64,000 nt of DNA from Calditrichota bacterium. GTDB taxonomy: Bacteria > CLD3. The notes under the pieces were generated by a model. The model was given only the letters and a program-made list of their open reading frames with translations. It searched no databases and was not told the origin of the DNA. The DNA lies in NCBI GenBank assembly GCA_008501735.1, contig QQUF01000032.1:4742-68741 (forward strand), in the 5' to 3' direction. The position numbers and the translations under genes are program-made. Below, piece by piece: positions 36,235 through 44,282 of the stretch (positions are counted from its first letter, which is position 1; the number at the start of each line of letters is the position of its first letter).

Positions 36235-37338
36235 TTATCGAATTTTGAAAGTTGAGAGAGTGAGAAGGGCAAAAAGAACTCCAATAATCCAAAAACGAAT
36301 TACAATTTTTGCTTCGTGCCAACCTTCTTTTTCAAAGTGATGATGAATTGGAGCCATTTTGAAAACTCTTCGACCTTCGCCGTATTTTTTCTTTGTGTAT
36401 TTGAAGTATCTTCTTTGGATAATGACTGAAAGTGTTTCGCCAACAAAAACTCCACCGAGAATTAAAAGGTAAAGTTCTTTTTTGAGCAAAACTGCGAGAA
36501 TTCCTAAAGCTCCTCCAAGAGCAAGTGAACCTGTGTCGCCCATAAAAATTTGTGCTGGATGAGTGTTGTACCAAAGGAATCCCAAACTTGCACCAACAAT
36601 TGCTGCACAGAAAACTGTGAGTTCGCCAGAACCTGGAATGAAATTAATATTCAAGTATTGGCTAAAGTTTATGTGTCCTGAAACGTAAGCGATTCCTGCA
36701 AAAGTTAGGAAACAAATTCCCGAAAGTCCGATTGCAAGTCCGTCAAGTCCGTCTGAAAGGTTCACTGCATTAGTAGTTCCTGCAACAACAAAAACGACAA
36801 ATGGAATGTAAAAATAACCGATGTCAATTGTATAACTTTTTGCGAACGGAATAGCGATTGTCGTTGCTTCGGAAGGAAGTGCAGGAAAAAAATAAAGAAA
36901 GCAGCCGACTAAAATTCCGATAGAAATTTGACCAAAAAGTTTGGTTTTTTCTTGTAGTCCACTTTTATCTTTTTTTACAACTTTAATGTAATCGTCAGCT
37001 AAACCAATAACTCCCATCCAAATTGTCCCAAATAAAATCATTAAGACAAAACCATTCCGGAGGTTTCCCCACAAAAGCATTGGGACGACAACAGAAATTA
37101 GGACTATTATTCCTCCCATTGTGGGAGTTCCTGCTTTTACAAAATGAGTTTCAGGTCCATCTTTTCTGATTTCCTCTTTAATTTGATTTTTGCCGAGAGC
37201 TTTTATTACAAGAGGTCCAACAATGAAACTTACGAGTAAAGCAGTAATTGCTGCAAAAGCTGAACGAAAAGTGATGTAACGGACAACGTTAAAACCAGAA
37301 TCAATTGTGAGTAAAAAATCTAGAAATTCGTAAAACAT
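36235..37338 (-). CDS. mraY: Phospho-N-acetylmuramoyl-pentapeptide transferase
   Basis: Makes lipid I on the inner membrane. 367 residues, about ten helices. 'GTPTMGGIIVLIS' near residue 75, 'NAVNLSDGLDGLAIG' with the magnesium-binding aspartates, and 'MAPIHHHFEKEGWHE' are the family signatures. First gene of mraY-murD-ftsW; murG and murC do not follow, so the cluster is short. Confidence 0.96.
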   Translation of the reverse strand: MFYEFLDFLLTIDSGFNVVRYITFRSAFAAITALLVSFIVGPLVIKALGKNQIKEEIRKDGPETHFVKAGTPTMGGIIVLISVVVPMLLWGNLRNGFVLMILFGTIWMGVIGLADDYIKVVKKDKSGLQEKTKLFGQISIGILVGCFLYFFPALPSEATTIAIPFAKSYTIDIGYFYIPFVVFVVAGTTNAVNLSDGLDGLAIGLSGICFLTFAGIAYVSGHINFSQYLNINFIPGSGELTVFCAAIVGASLGFLWYNTHPAQIFMGDTGSLALGGALGILAVLLKKELYLLILGGVFVGETLSVIIQRRYFKYTKKKYGEGRRVFKMAPIHHHFEKEGWHEAKIVIRFWIIGVLFALLTLSTFKIR

Positions 37339-37478
37339 AGGTGATTATTTTTTATAGAATTTTGTGGAAAAATTGAATGAAAAAGTTAAGAATAAATTTT
37401 CCTTGTTGCTAAGCATTTTTATTTTTTAATTAGGCGAGTTAAAAATTAATCAAAACTCAAAACTTTCGTGGAGAAAAA

Positions 37479-37955
37479 ATGAAACTCACCATTCTAATTG
37501 CACTGCTTTTGACAGTTAATTTGGCTTTGGGACAAGCCAAAGACTACAAACTTAATGGAGAAGTTAGAAAAGTCTTTCGTGAAGAAATGTCAAAAATTGA
37601 TAGCACTTTTCAAGAAATGAATCATCACCTTGTGCGAGGAAATCTGATTTCTTACAGAAATTGTGTGAGAAAAATTAAAGAAGGATTTGTTTTAAAATCT
37701 AAATTAACAATTGAACAGCACAAAGAAATTGATTCAAAACTTTCCAAACGTTACAAAAGTTATGCTTCAAAATTTGAAAGACACTTGAGAAAACTCTCTT
37801 CTGCTGCGAAAAAACGAGATTTGGAATTAATTAATTTTTATCACGGTAAAGTTCTTGAAGACTGCACAAGTTGTCATAAAAATGTAGTTTCAGAGAAGTT
37901 TCCGAATTTTAAAAGTAAAAAGAAAAGCACTTCTAAGAAAAAAGGTCAAAAATGA
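37479..37955 (+). CDS. Small periplasmic c-type cytochrome
   Basis: 158 residues. Signal peptide (about 1-19, ending 'NLALGQA'), a helical body, and one haem-binding 'CTSCH' (Cys129, Cys132, His133) near the end, then a lysine-rich tail. A C-terminal haem site after helices resembles class II (c'/c556-like) cytochromes, though identity is too low to be sure. Its stop overlaps the SelW start (ATGA), so a redox selenoprotein is made together with a haem protein. GTGGAG lies just before the ATG. Confidence 0.8.
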   Translation: MKLTILIALLLTVNLALGQAKDYKLNGEVRKVFREEMSKIDSTFQEMNHHLVRGNLISYRNCVRKIKEGFVLKSKLTIEQHKEIDSKLSKRYKSYASKFERHLRKLSSAAKKRDLELINFYHGKVLEDCTSCHKNVVSEKFPNFKSKKKSTSKKKGQK

Positions 37956-38173
37956 AAAACATCTCAATTGAATACTGTGTAGTTTGAAATTACGAACCAC
38001 GTGCGGTCAGTTTGGCAGCAGAAGTTAAAGAGAATTTTGGAGTTGAAGTGAAAATGATTCCTTCAAGCGGTGGAGTCTTTGAAGTCGTTGTTGATGGCGA
38101 TTTAATCTTCTCAAAAAAAGAACTCAAACGACACGCCGAAGAAGGCGAAATTCTTGGAATCTTAAAAAAGTAA
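37952..38173 (+). CDS. selW: SelW-family selenoprotein with in-frame TGA as selenocysteine
   Basis: 73 residues when the TGA at 37985-37987 is read as selenocysteine (U12). The N-terminal redox motif is then C9-V-V-U12 in 'IEYCVVUNYEPRA', and the rest ('SSGGVFEVVVDGDLIFSKKE') matches the SelW/SelT/SelH thioredoxin-like fold (Rdx family), whose cysteine forms read CxxC at this place. The ATG overlaps the cytochrome stop. A short hairpin follows the TGA. The frame runs cleanly to TAA at 38171-38173. A redox role, such as glutathione-linked, is inferred. The genome must also encode SelA, SelB, SelC and SelD. Confidence 0.9.
37985..38010 (+). promoter_or_regulatory. Selenocysteine codon and candidate SECIS hairpin
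   Basis: TGA is followed seven bases later by a short stem G-A-ACC / GGTC (37994-38008) around the loop ACGTGC. Bacterial SECIS elements lie at this place, but the stem is short, so the structure is only a candidate. Confidence 0.35.
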
Positions 38174-38191
38174 GTGTGAATTGATTTTATT

Positions 38192-38227
38192 TTATGTCGA
38201 TACGCAATGCATTGCGTATCGACATAA
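38192..38227. repeat. 36-bp perfect palindrome between selW and trkA
   Basis: Arms TTATGTCGATACGCAATG and its complement meet at the centre. It lies after both convergent genes and can serve as a terminator for each. The core GATACGCAAT is another dispersed palindrome type. Confidence 0.9.
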
Positions 38228-38238
38228 TTTGTTTAGCT

Positions 38239-39591
38239 TTAAGCAAAAAATTGGTTCACTTCTTTGATGGCTTTTGGTAAAGTAAAAACTACAACTCTGT
38301 CATAAGGGTGAATTTGTGTCGCACCAGTTGGAACAATAATTTCGTGTGAAGAATCCGACTCAACAGAGCCAATAATCGCATCTTTTGGGAATTTGAGTTT
38401 ATTAATTGTTTTTTTTGTAATTTTAGAATTTGGTTGTGCAATGAATTCAATTGCCTCAGTTTCGATTCCTTTCAAAGTTGCAACTGAAACTACTTCACCT
38501 TTCAAAATAAATTTCAAAATTGCATTTACAGTTGCCATTTTATTGCTTACCGTAACATCAACGCCAATTGTTGAGATGATTGGCAAGTAATCTGTTTTGT
38601 CAACTAATGCGATAGTTTTGGGAACTTTTAAGTGTTTTGCCAAAAGTGTCGAAATGATATTCTTTTCTTGGTCATTACTCACTGCAAGAAAAACATCTGC
38701 GTCAGTAATTCCTTCGTTTGCCAAAAAATCCATATCAGTTGCATCGGCATTTAAAACTAAAGTTTTTCTAAGTTGTTCGGCAATCTTGAATGACTTCTCA
38801 GAATCGGGCTCAATAATTTTGATGTTCATTTCGGACTTCTTTTCGAGTTCTTTTGCTACAAGTTTTCCTATTCTACCACCACCAAATATCATTACGTTTT
38901 CGATTCTCGTTTCAGTTTTGCCTGTTAATTTCAAAACTTCTGGAACAGATTCGGCTTTGGCAATTACAAAAACTTGGTCATTTGGCATAAAAACGTCTTC
39001 ACTTCCTGGAGCAATTGTTCTTCCTTTGCGGTCAATTGCAACTGTACGAAAAGTTAGTGACTCATAATCTTTTCCAACTTCACGTAAAGTTTTGTAAACT
39101 ATTGGAGCATTTTGGTCAATCTTTACACCGAGAAGTTGAATTTGCCCGTCTGAAAATTCAATTACATCGTTTGCCGCAGACCTTTCGATTAAGCGGATAA
39201 TTTCGTCGGCTGCTTCTTTCTCAGGGTGAATCATCAAGTCAATTCCGAGTTGGTCAGCAGTAAGAATTGCATTGTTTGCACTGTATTCGTAATTTCTTAC
39301 TCTTGCAACTTTTTTGCCGTCGAAAAGTTTTGCAGCCATCATACAAGAGACAATGTTAATTTCATCAATGCTTGAAACAGCAACCAAAAGGTCAGCTTTT
39401 TTGATTCCTGCCTCGACGAGTGTTTGAGCACTTGCTCCGTTACCTTCAATAACCATTACGTCAAGGTTATTTTGAGCTCTTGAAACAGATTCGTGTTTTG
39501 ACTCAATAATTGTGATTTCGTGGTCATCTTCTGAGAGTAATTTTGCCAAATGAAACCCAACTTCACCACCGCCAATAATTACAATTTTCAT
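38239..39591 (-). CDS. trkA: Trk potassium uptake regulator TrkA
   Basis: 450 residues. Two RCK modules, each with a Rossmann NAD-binding part ('IIGGGEVGFHLAKLL', 'IFGGGRIGKLVAKEL') followed by a TrkA-C domain. It binds the cytoplasmic side of a Trk/Ktr potassium channel and gates it by nucleotide. TrkH is not in the window. AGGATAGG precedes the start. Overlapping frames on the plus strand are shadows. Confidence 0.94.
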   Translation of the reverse strand: MKIVIIGGGEVGFHLAKLLSEDDHEITIIESKHESVSRAQNNLDVMVIEGNGASAQTLVEAGIKKADLLVAVSSIDEINIVSCMMAAKLFDGKKVARVRNYEYSANNAILTADQLGIDLMIHPEKEAADEIIRLIERSAANDVIEFSDGQIQLLGVKIDQNAPIVYKTLREVGKDYESLTFRTVAIDRKGRTIAPGSEDVFMPNDQVFVIAKAESVPEVLKLTGKTETRIENVMIFGGGRIGKLVAKELEKKSEMNIKIIEPDSEKSFKIAEQLRKTLVLNADATDMDFLANEGITDADVFLAVSNDQEKNIISTLLAKHLKVPKTIALVDKTDYLPIISTIGVDVTVSNKMATVNAILKFILKGEVVSVATLKGIETEAIEFIAQPNSKITKKTINKLKFPKDAIIGSVESDSSHEIIVPTGATQIHPYDRVVVFTLPKAIKEVNQFFA

Positions 39592-39606
39592 TTCCTATCC
39601 TAAAAG

Positions 39607-41532
39607 TTAATCGGAAATTAGCTTTGAAACTATTTCCTCTAAATTTTTAATTTTACTAAACTTTTTCTTAACAGTCTCGATTTCCATTCCTAAATCCAAA
39701 AATTTCTTTTCAATTTCTTTTTCTGAACGACTGTTAATCCAAATTTCGTGAATACTTTTTTCAAAACTTTTCTTCTCTTCCATAATTCCTAGAATCAAAT
39801 CAAGTTCACCAATTACGATTTCAAACATTCTGATTTTATGAATTAGAAGTTCAAGAACTCTTGCTTCAATTGTTCCTGCAACTGCGTAATTGAAAATGTT
39901 GACTTCGTGTTTTTGCCCAAGTCTGTGAACTCTTCCGATTCGTTGTTCAACTTTCATCGGATTCCAAGGCAAGTCATAATTTATTAACCTATGGCAAAAT
40001 TGTAAATTCAAACCTTCTCCGCCAGCTTGAGTACAAATCATTACGTCTTGATTTTCACGGAACTCTTCAATTGCATTTCGTCTTGCTGTAACTCCTGAAA
40101 GTCCTCCATAAAACTTTCCAACTTTATATCCTTCTTTTTCAAGTTCATTTTTTAAGACTTCCATTGTGTGCAAATACTCTGTAAAAATCAAGTACTTACC
40201 AGGAAATTTTTTGAGAATCTCTACTGTTGCTGTAATTTTTCTGACTCTTCTAATTCGGTTACAAAGTTTGACAAATTCTTTAAGTTTGAGTCTGACTTTA
40301 TCTGAATAATCTTCACGGGCAATCATTTTCAAAAGCGTTGACTTTACTGCTTGAGGCGAACTACAAACTGAGCGTTGGAGTGTAATTAATGAGAGAATTC
40401 TGAATTGGTCATTTGAATCTCTGTCGAGTTCCCAACGAATATACTCGCTAATTTCATTGTAAAGTTTTTGCTCAGCAGGAAAGAAATTTAAGTGATAAAT
40501 CCCACCTCGTCTTTGCGGAAGCCTGATTCCAACTTTGTCCCTTCTGTTACGAATCATAATTTCTTTGAGTAAACGTTTTAGTTGTGCAGGATTCGATGGC
40601 TTTCTTGGGTCAACTTTTGAGACGTAGTTCTTTTTAAAATTACGAATTGTTCCAAGTAGTCCAGGTTTTAGAATTGTAACAAGGCTGTAAAGCTCGGTCA
40701 AATCATTGTGAACAGGAGTCGCTGTGAGCATCAAAACGTATTTCTTCTTGACTTGATTAATGAATTTGAAAAGAATTGTTGAGCGATTTTTGAGTCTGTG
40801 TGCTTCGTCAATTATTAACAAATCGAAATTTTGTTCTAAGACGTATTTGCCTTGGCTTTTGCTTTTTGCAAAATCCAAAGAAGCTACAATTTTATCTGCT
40901 TGCCAATCTTCGGGTTTGTTTGGAATTGTAAATTTTTCGCCAAATTTTACAAGAAGTTCATCTTGCCACTGACCAACAATTGAAGCTGGAGTAAGAATCA
41001 AAATCCTTCTTACAAGATTTCTTTCGACTAGTTCTTTGAGAATTAAACCTGCTTCGATTGTTTTACCAAGCCCAACTTCGTCTGCAAGCAAAACTTGTCC
41101 ACGCATTTTGGAAAGTGCTTTCAGAGCAGTTCGGATTTGGTAGTCGTAATGATTAATGTCTAAGTCGGGAAGAGTGATGAGTCTGTCAAAGCCAAAACTC
41201 AAGTTTGCCTTTTCGGCTTCAAGTCTTAGTTTGTAATTTTCAAAGGAGTCATATTTTTTTTTGCGGAGAACGTGTTTGTAATCGCCAACAAGTGAAATTT
41301 CAGTTTCAGGAATTTTGATTCCTTCTTTGGCAAAAAAGTTGAGTTGAATTGGTGCAACTTCAAAGTTAAAACCACATCGAAAACATTCAGAGATGTCTTC
41401 TTGGTCAAGCCAACCACATTGCGGACAACGTTTTGAGGCTTTAGATTCGTTTTCTTGGTCATCAGAGTTAGAATCACTTTCAGCAGTCGGAACTTGAATC
41501 CATTCAAACTGTTCTTCAAAAGAATCGGGCAT
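39607..41532 (-). CDS. SNF2-family helicase with N-terminal zinc ribbon
   Basis: 641 residues. Residues about 35-60 form a zinc ribbon ('RCPQCGWLDQEDISECFRCG', two Cys pairs). The SNF2 ATPase motifs are clear: 'LADEVGLGKTIEAGL', 'IIDEAHRL', 'LTATPVHN', and the second-half motifs 'QAGGEGLNLQ' and 'EQRIGRVHRLGQ'. RapA/HepA-like translocases of this type act on RNA polymerase or on DNA in defence systems; neither is shown here. Starts 75 bases upstream of trkA's end region on the same strand, so cotranscription is possible. Confidence 0.9.
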   Translation of the reverse strand: MPDSFEEQFEWIQVPTAESDSNSDDQENESKASKRCPQCGWLDQEDISECFRCGFNFEVAPIQLNFFAKEGIKIPETEISLVGDYKHVLRKKKYDSFENYKLRLEAEKANLSFGFDRLITLPDLDINHYDYQIRTALKALSKMRGQVLLADEVGLGKTIEAGLILKELVERNLVRRILILTPASIVGQWQDELLVKFGEKFTIPNKPEDWQADKIVASLDFAKSKSQGKYVLEQNFDLLIIDEAHRLKNRSTILFKFINQVKKKYVLMLTATPVHNDLTELYSLVTILKPGLLGTIRNFKKNYVSKVDPRKPSNPAQLKRLLKEIMIRNRRDKVGIRLPQRRGGIYHLNFFPAEQKLYNEISEYIRWELDRDSNDQFRILSLITLQRSVCSSPQAVKSTLLKMIAREDYSDKVRLKLKEFVKLCNRIRRVRKITATVEILKKFPGKYLIFTEYLHTMEVLKNELEKEGYKVGKFYGGLSGVTARRNAIEEFRENQDVMICTQAGGEGLNLQFCHRLINYDLPWNPMKVEQRIGRVHRLGQKHEVNIFNYAVAGTIEARVLELLIHKIRMFEIVIGELDLILGIMEEKKSFEKSIHEIWINSRSEKEIEKKFLDLGMEIETVKKKFSKIKNLEEIVSKLISD

Positions 41533-41626
41533 TTACAAATCTCGCTTTTCAAAATTGAACTCGAAATTTAATTTTTTGTCCGTTCTTTTGCACTAAAAAT
41601 AAAAATTAGTATTTAGTTTTGTACAT

Positions 41627-41661
41627 AAAAAAAGCGGTGAAGAAAAACTCCACCGCTTTTT
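41627..41661 (-). terminator. Terminator after the CHRD protein gene
   Basis: AAAAAGCGGTG pairs with CACCGCTTTTT around an 11-base loop; poly-T on each side suits either direction, and the minus gene ends at 41680. Confidence 0.85.
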
Positions 41662-41679
41662 AAAAATCCCAAAAGAAAG

Positions 41680-42771
41680 CTATTTAAGGAAAACAGCTTT
41701 TTTAATGTCTGTGAAATCATTTGCTTTTAATTTGTAAAAATAAACCCCTGAAGAAACAGATTTTCCATTTGAATCAGTTCCATTCCAGTTCACATTGTAT
41801 TCATTTCCACCTGCATATTTTTCATTACTAACTAAAGTATTGATTAACTGACCTTTAGTATTGTAAATATCCAAAGAAACATTTGCATCATTTGTAAGTG
41901 AGAATGAAATTGTTGTAGAAGGATTGAATGGGTTTGGATAATTTTGTTTTAGTTTGTAACGTAAGTTTTTAGAACCTTCATTTATAACGCTTGCTCTTAC
42001 TAAAACACTTTCATCATAAATTGTTGTAACATTATCAAAGTCAACATCTGCTACCCAATAGTAATAATCTTTGTCAGCAGGAAAACTAATTGAATAGTTT
42101 TGTTCAGAAGCTGAATTTGAGTTTTGACTTCTGAGAGCAGGGAAGTTTTTATAACTCATAAAAACATTTTCAGTTTTAGGCATTTCATTGGTTTTGGTTC
42201 TGTAAATGTTGAAACCTGTATTGTTGTCTTCAGAAGAAGTTATCCAATTAAGGTTCACATTTCCGTCTCTGTAGTTTCCAGCAAATTCAGACATCGAAAC
42301 AGAAAGAGGAGCGTCAGCAATCAAATGAACTCTAATTTCTCCACCACCATGAGCTGATGTATGAATGTTTAGGTAAACTAAACCACCAAGCAAATGTGCT
42401 TCGTTTGCACCAGAAAAATCATCAGCTTCAGGTCCTGCTGAGCCAGAAGTTGTTCCTGCTCCTGTTGGGATTGGAGGAGAAGTTCCGACTAAAACTCCAC
42501 CATTTGCACCTTGAACTGCTGGTCCGTGGAAATGTGAGGTCGTAATTGTTCCTTCTAAGTTATTCCAAGTGGCAGACCAAGTTAATAAACCTGTTGCATC
42601 GTCATAAGAACCATTAAAAACTCCTGTTGCAGCAGAGCCTGTTCCATTGTCAGCTGAACTGATAACAAGGTTTGTAAAAGTTGTTACTGCACCGAAAGCA
42701 AATCCACTCATTGCAACAATTCCTGTTGCTGCTAAAAGTGAAGTCATTAGTTTTTTGGCTGTTTTTTTCAT
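41680..42771 (-). CDS. Secreted CHRD-domain protein with T9SS sorting domain
   Basis: 363 residues. A signal peptide (about 1-27) is followed by a CHRD domain ('TTSHFHGPAVQG', 'LNIHTSAHGGGEIRVHL') at about 28-153, a fibronectin-like segment with 'FNIYRTKTNEMP', and a T9SS sorting domain ('LKQNYPNPFNPSTTISFSL'). Nearly the same fibronectin and sorting segments occur in the DUF4331 protein at 44283. AAAGGA precedes the start. Surface or secreted; function unknown. Confidence 0.87.
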   Translation of the reverse strand: MKKTAKKLMTSLLAATGIVAMSGFAFGAVTTFTNLVISSADNGTGSAATGVFNGSYDDATGLLTWSATWNNLEGTITTSHFHGPAVQGANGGVLVGTSPPIPTGAGTTSGSAGPEADDFSGANEAHLLGGLVYLNIHTSAHGGGEIRVHLIADAPLSVSMSEFAGNYRDGNVNLNWITSSEDNNTGFNIYRTKTNEMPKTENVFMSYKNFPALRSQNSNSASEQNYSISFPADKDYYYWVADVDFDNVTTIYDESVLVRASVINEGSKNLRYKLKQNYPNPFNPSTTISFSLTNDANVSLDIYNTKGQLINTLVSNEKYAGGNEYNVNWNGTDSNGKSVSSGVYFYKLKANDFTDIKKAVFLK

Positions 42772-42810
42772 AACAAAATCCTTTGGTAAAAGTTAAAGTG
42801 ATTGTTTGTT

Positions 42811-42827
42811 GTAACAAATATAGTTAC
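42811..42827 (-). promoter_or_regulatory. Candidate Bacteroidota-type -7 promoter box for the CHRD gene
   Basis: On the minus strand TATATTTG (42815-42822) fits TAnnTTTG exactly and is framed by GTAAC / GTTAC, 44 bases before the start. No convincing -33 TTTG element is seen at standard spacing. Confidence 0.4.
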
Positions 42828-42863
42828 AAAAAATTATAACTGTAAAGTAATTTTTTAAAATTT

Positions 42864-44180
42864 TTAATTTTGACACTTGTCGATTTGTTGTTGGATTTCT
42901 TCAACTTCACTAAAAGTCAATTCATACGCTTCTTCGAAAGCCATTTGCCATTTCTCGCAAGATTTTGCTTCATTTAATTTTGAAGAAATCATCGCTGAGT
43001 GAAGTAAAACGCTTGGTTCTTTGCTAAGCTTTAGAGCCTTTTCTGAAAACTCTTTTGCTAATTTTAAATCACCTTTTTGTAAGTAAACATAACTTAAGCA
43101 GTCAAAAGATTCTCTTGTTGGTCTGCGTTCGAAATCTCTTTTTGCCAATTTTAAAGCTAAGTTGATTTTGTTAGAGTCTTCAGAGTAGATTAAAGCTAAA
43201 GGTCTGTCAAACCAACCATTTAATTTCTCATCTGAGTTTTCGGCAATAAAGATAAAATTTTCTTCTGATTTCTTTGAGTCTTCCAATTTTCCCAAATTTC
43301 TTTGAATTTCAGAGAGCATCAAATAAGTTTCTGGTTCTGCTCCCCAAAGTAAAGAAGTTTCATAAATTTTGTGTGCAAGTTCAAGATTCTTGTCTTCTTT
43401 GTAAACAATCCAACCGATTGCATCTAACAAACCTGCATTTACTTCAATTGCCAAACCTTTGAAAAGAAATTCAACTGCAAGTTTTGGATTTCCAGTGTGT
43501 CCGCTCAAGTCCGCTAAGCGAAAGTAACACCAAGCTAAATTTGATTTCGGGTAAATTTTGTGCTTGTCATTCAAAAGAATTTTCTCAGCTTTAAGCATAG
43601 TTTCAAAAGCTTTTCCGCCGCTTCCCTCAAAATCTTGCAAAGCTGCTAATCTTGTTAGGTAAAAGAAATCTTCTTTTGCTTCTACTTTTGCCAAATGTTT
43701 TTTTGCTATTTCAATTTCACCAAGTTCACGAAATGCGTCGAATGCGTAAGCGTGAAGATAATTTTTACCTCTCAAACGAATTTCATTTTCAATTGCTTCG
43801 GAGGCTCCCTTAAAATTGTGAATGTTTGAATTGTAAAAGTATAGGTTTAAGTAAATTCTATTAAACGAAGGTTCTTTCTGCCGAATCTCTTCTAAAAGTT
43901 TACCTGCTTTGAGTAAGTCTTTTGGGTCGTTTTTTTCTTTAAATTTTGCTAAAAAACTTCCTGCAAGTGCATTTGTTGTAAAAGCATCAAATTTCTCTTT
44001 TTTGACTTTTTGCTGAAAAAGTTTGTCTTCAAGAAATTGAATTTCATTGTCTTGTGATGAGGTAATTGAAGCGGGAGTTTCTAAAATTTTTAATATTTTT
44101 TCTGCTTGAACTAAAGGTTCTTTAGAAAAACTGAGTTGTAAAGAAATTAGAATTAGTAAAATTGATAAATATTTTTTCAT
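42864..44180 (-). CDS. Exported tetratricopeptide-repeat protein
   Basis: 438 residues. Signal peptide without a lipid-attachment cysteine ('ILISLQLSFSKEP'), then a helical body with TPR-like repeats: 'RIYLNLYFYNSNIHNFKGAS', 'KLAVEFLFKGLAIE' and 'DLKLAKEFSEKALKLSKEPS'. Probably a periplasmic protein-protein interaction scaffold. It lies between the DUF4331 gene and the CHRD gene on the same strand, so it may help assemble or export them. Confidence 0.8.
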   Translation of the reverse strand: MKKYLSILLILISLQLSFSKEPLVQAEKILKILETPASITSSQDNEIQFLEDKLFQQKVKKEKFDAFTTNALAGSFLAKFKEKNDPKDLLKAGKLLEEIRQKEPSFNRIYLNLYFYNSNIHNFKGASEAIENEIRLRGKNYLHAYAFDAFRELGEIEIAKKHLAKVEAKEDFFYLTRLAALQDFEGSGGKAFETMLKAEKILLNDKHKIYPKSNLAWCYFRLADLSGHTGNPKLAVEFLFKGLAIEVNAGLLDAIGWIVYKEDKNLELAHKIYETSLLWGAEPETYLMLSEIQRNLGKLEDSKKSEENFIFIAENSDEKLNGWFDRPLALIYSEDSNKINLALKLAKRDFERRPTRESFDCLSYVYLQKGDLKLAKEFSEKALKLSKEPSVLLHSAMISSKLNEAKSCEKWQMAFEEAYELTFSEVEEIQQQIDKCQN

Positions 44181-44200
44181 TTTTTGTCCTAAAAATAATA

Positions 44201-44230
44201 GTAAGGAATAGAATTAAATCTATTCCTTAC
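44201..44230 (-). promoter_or_regulatory. Intercistronic stem-loop upstream of the TPR gene
   Basis: Perfect arms GTAAGGAATAGA / TCTATTCCTTAC, followed on the minus strand by TATTATTTTTAGGAC and the TPR start. It could be a weak terminator or attenuator separating DUF4331 expression from the TPR gene. Confidence 0.5.
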
Positions 44231-44282
44231 AATAAAAGCCATAAGAGAAGGGGATTAAATTCCTACTAAAGAATTCTATTTT

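Noticed and set aside
37952-37987. The selW frame as a pseudogene broken by a nonsense mutation
   Set aside because: The codon after Cys-Val-Val is where relatives have selenocysteine or cysteine, the frame is intact on both sides, and the start is coupled to the cytochrome gene. It cannot be excluded without the rest of the genome.
37952-38173. An alternative genetic code with TGA as tryptophan or glycine
   Set aside because: TGA ends several clear genes here, for example thyA, the NTPase-nuclease and the cytochrome gene.
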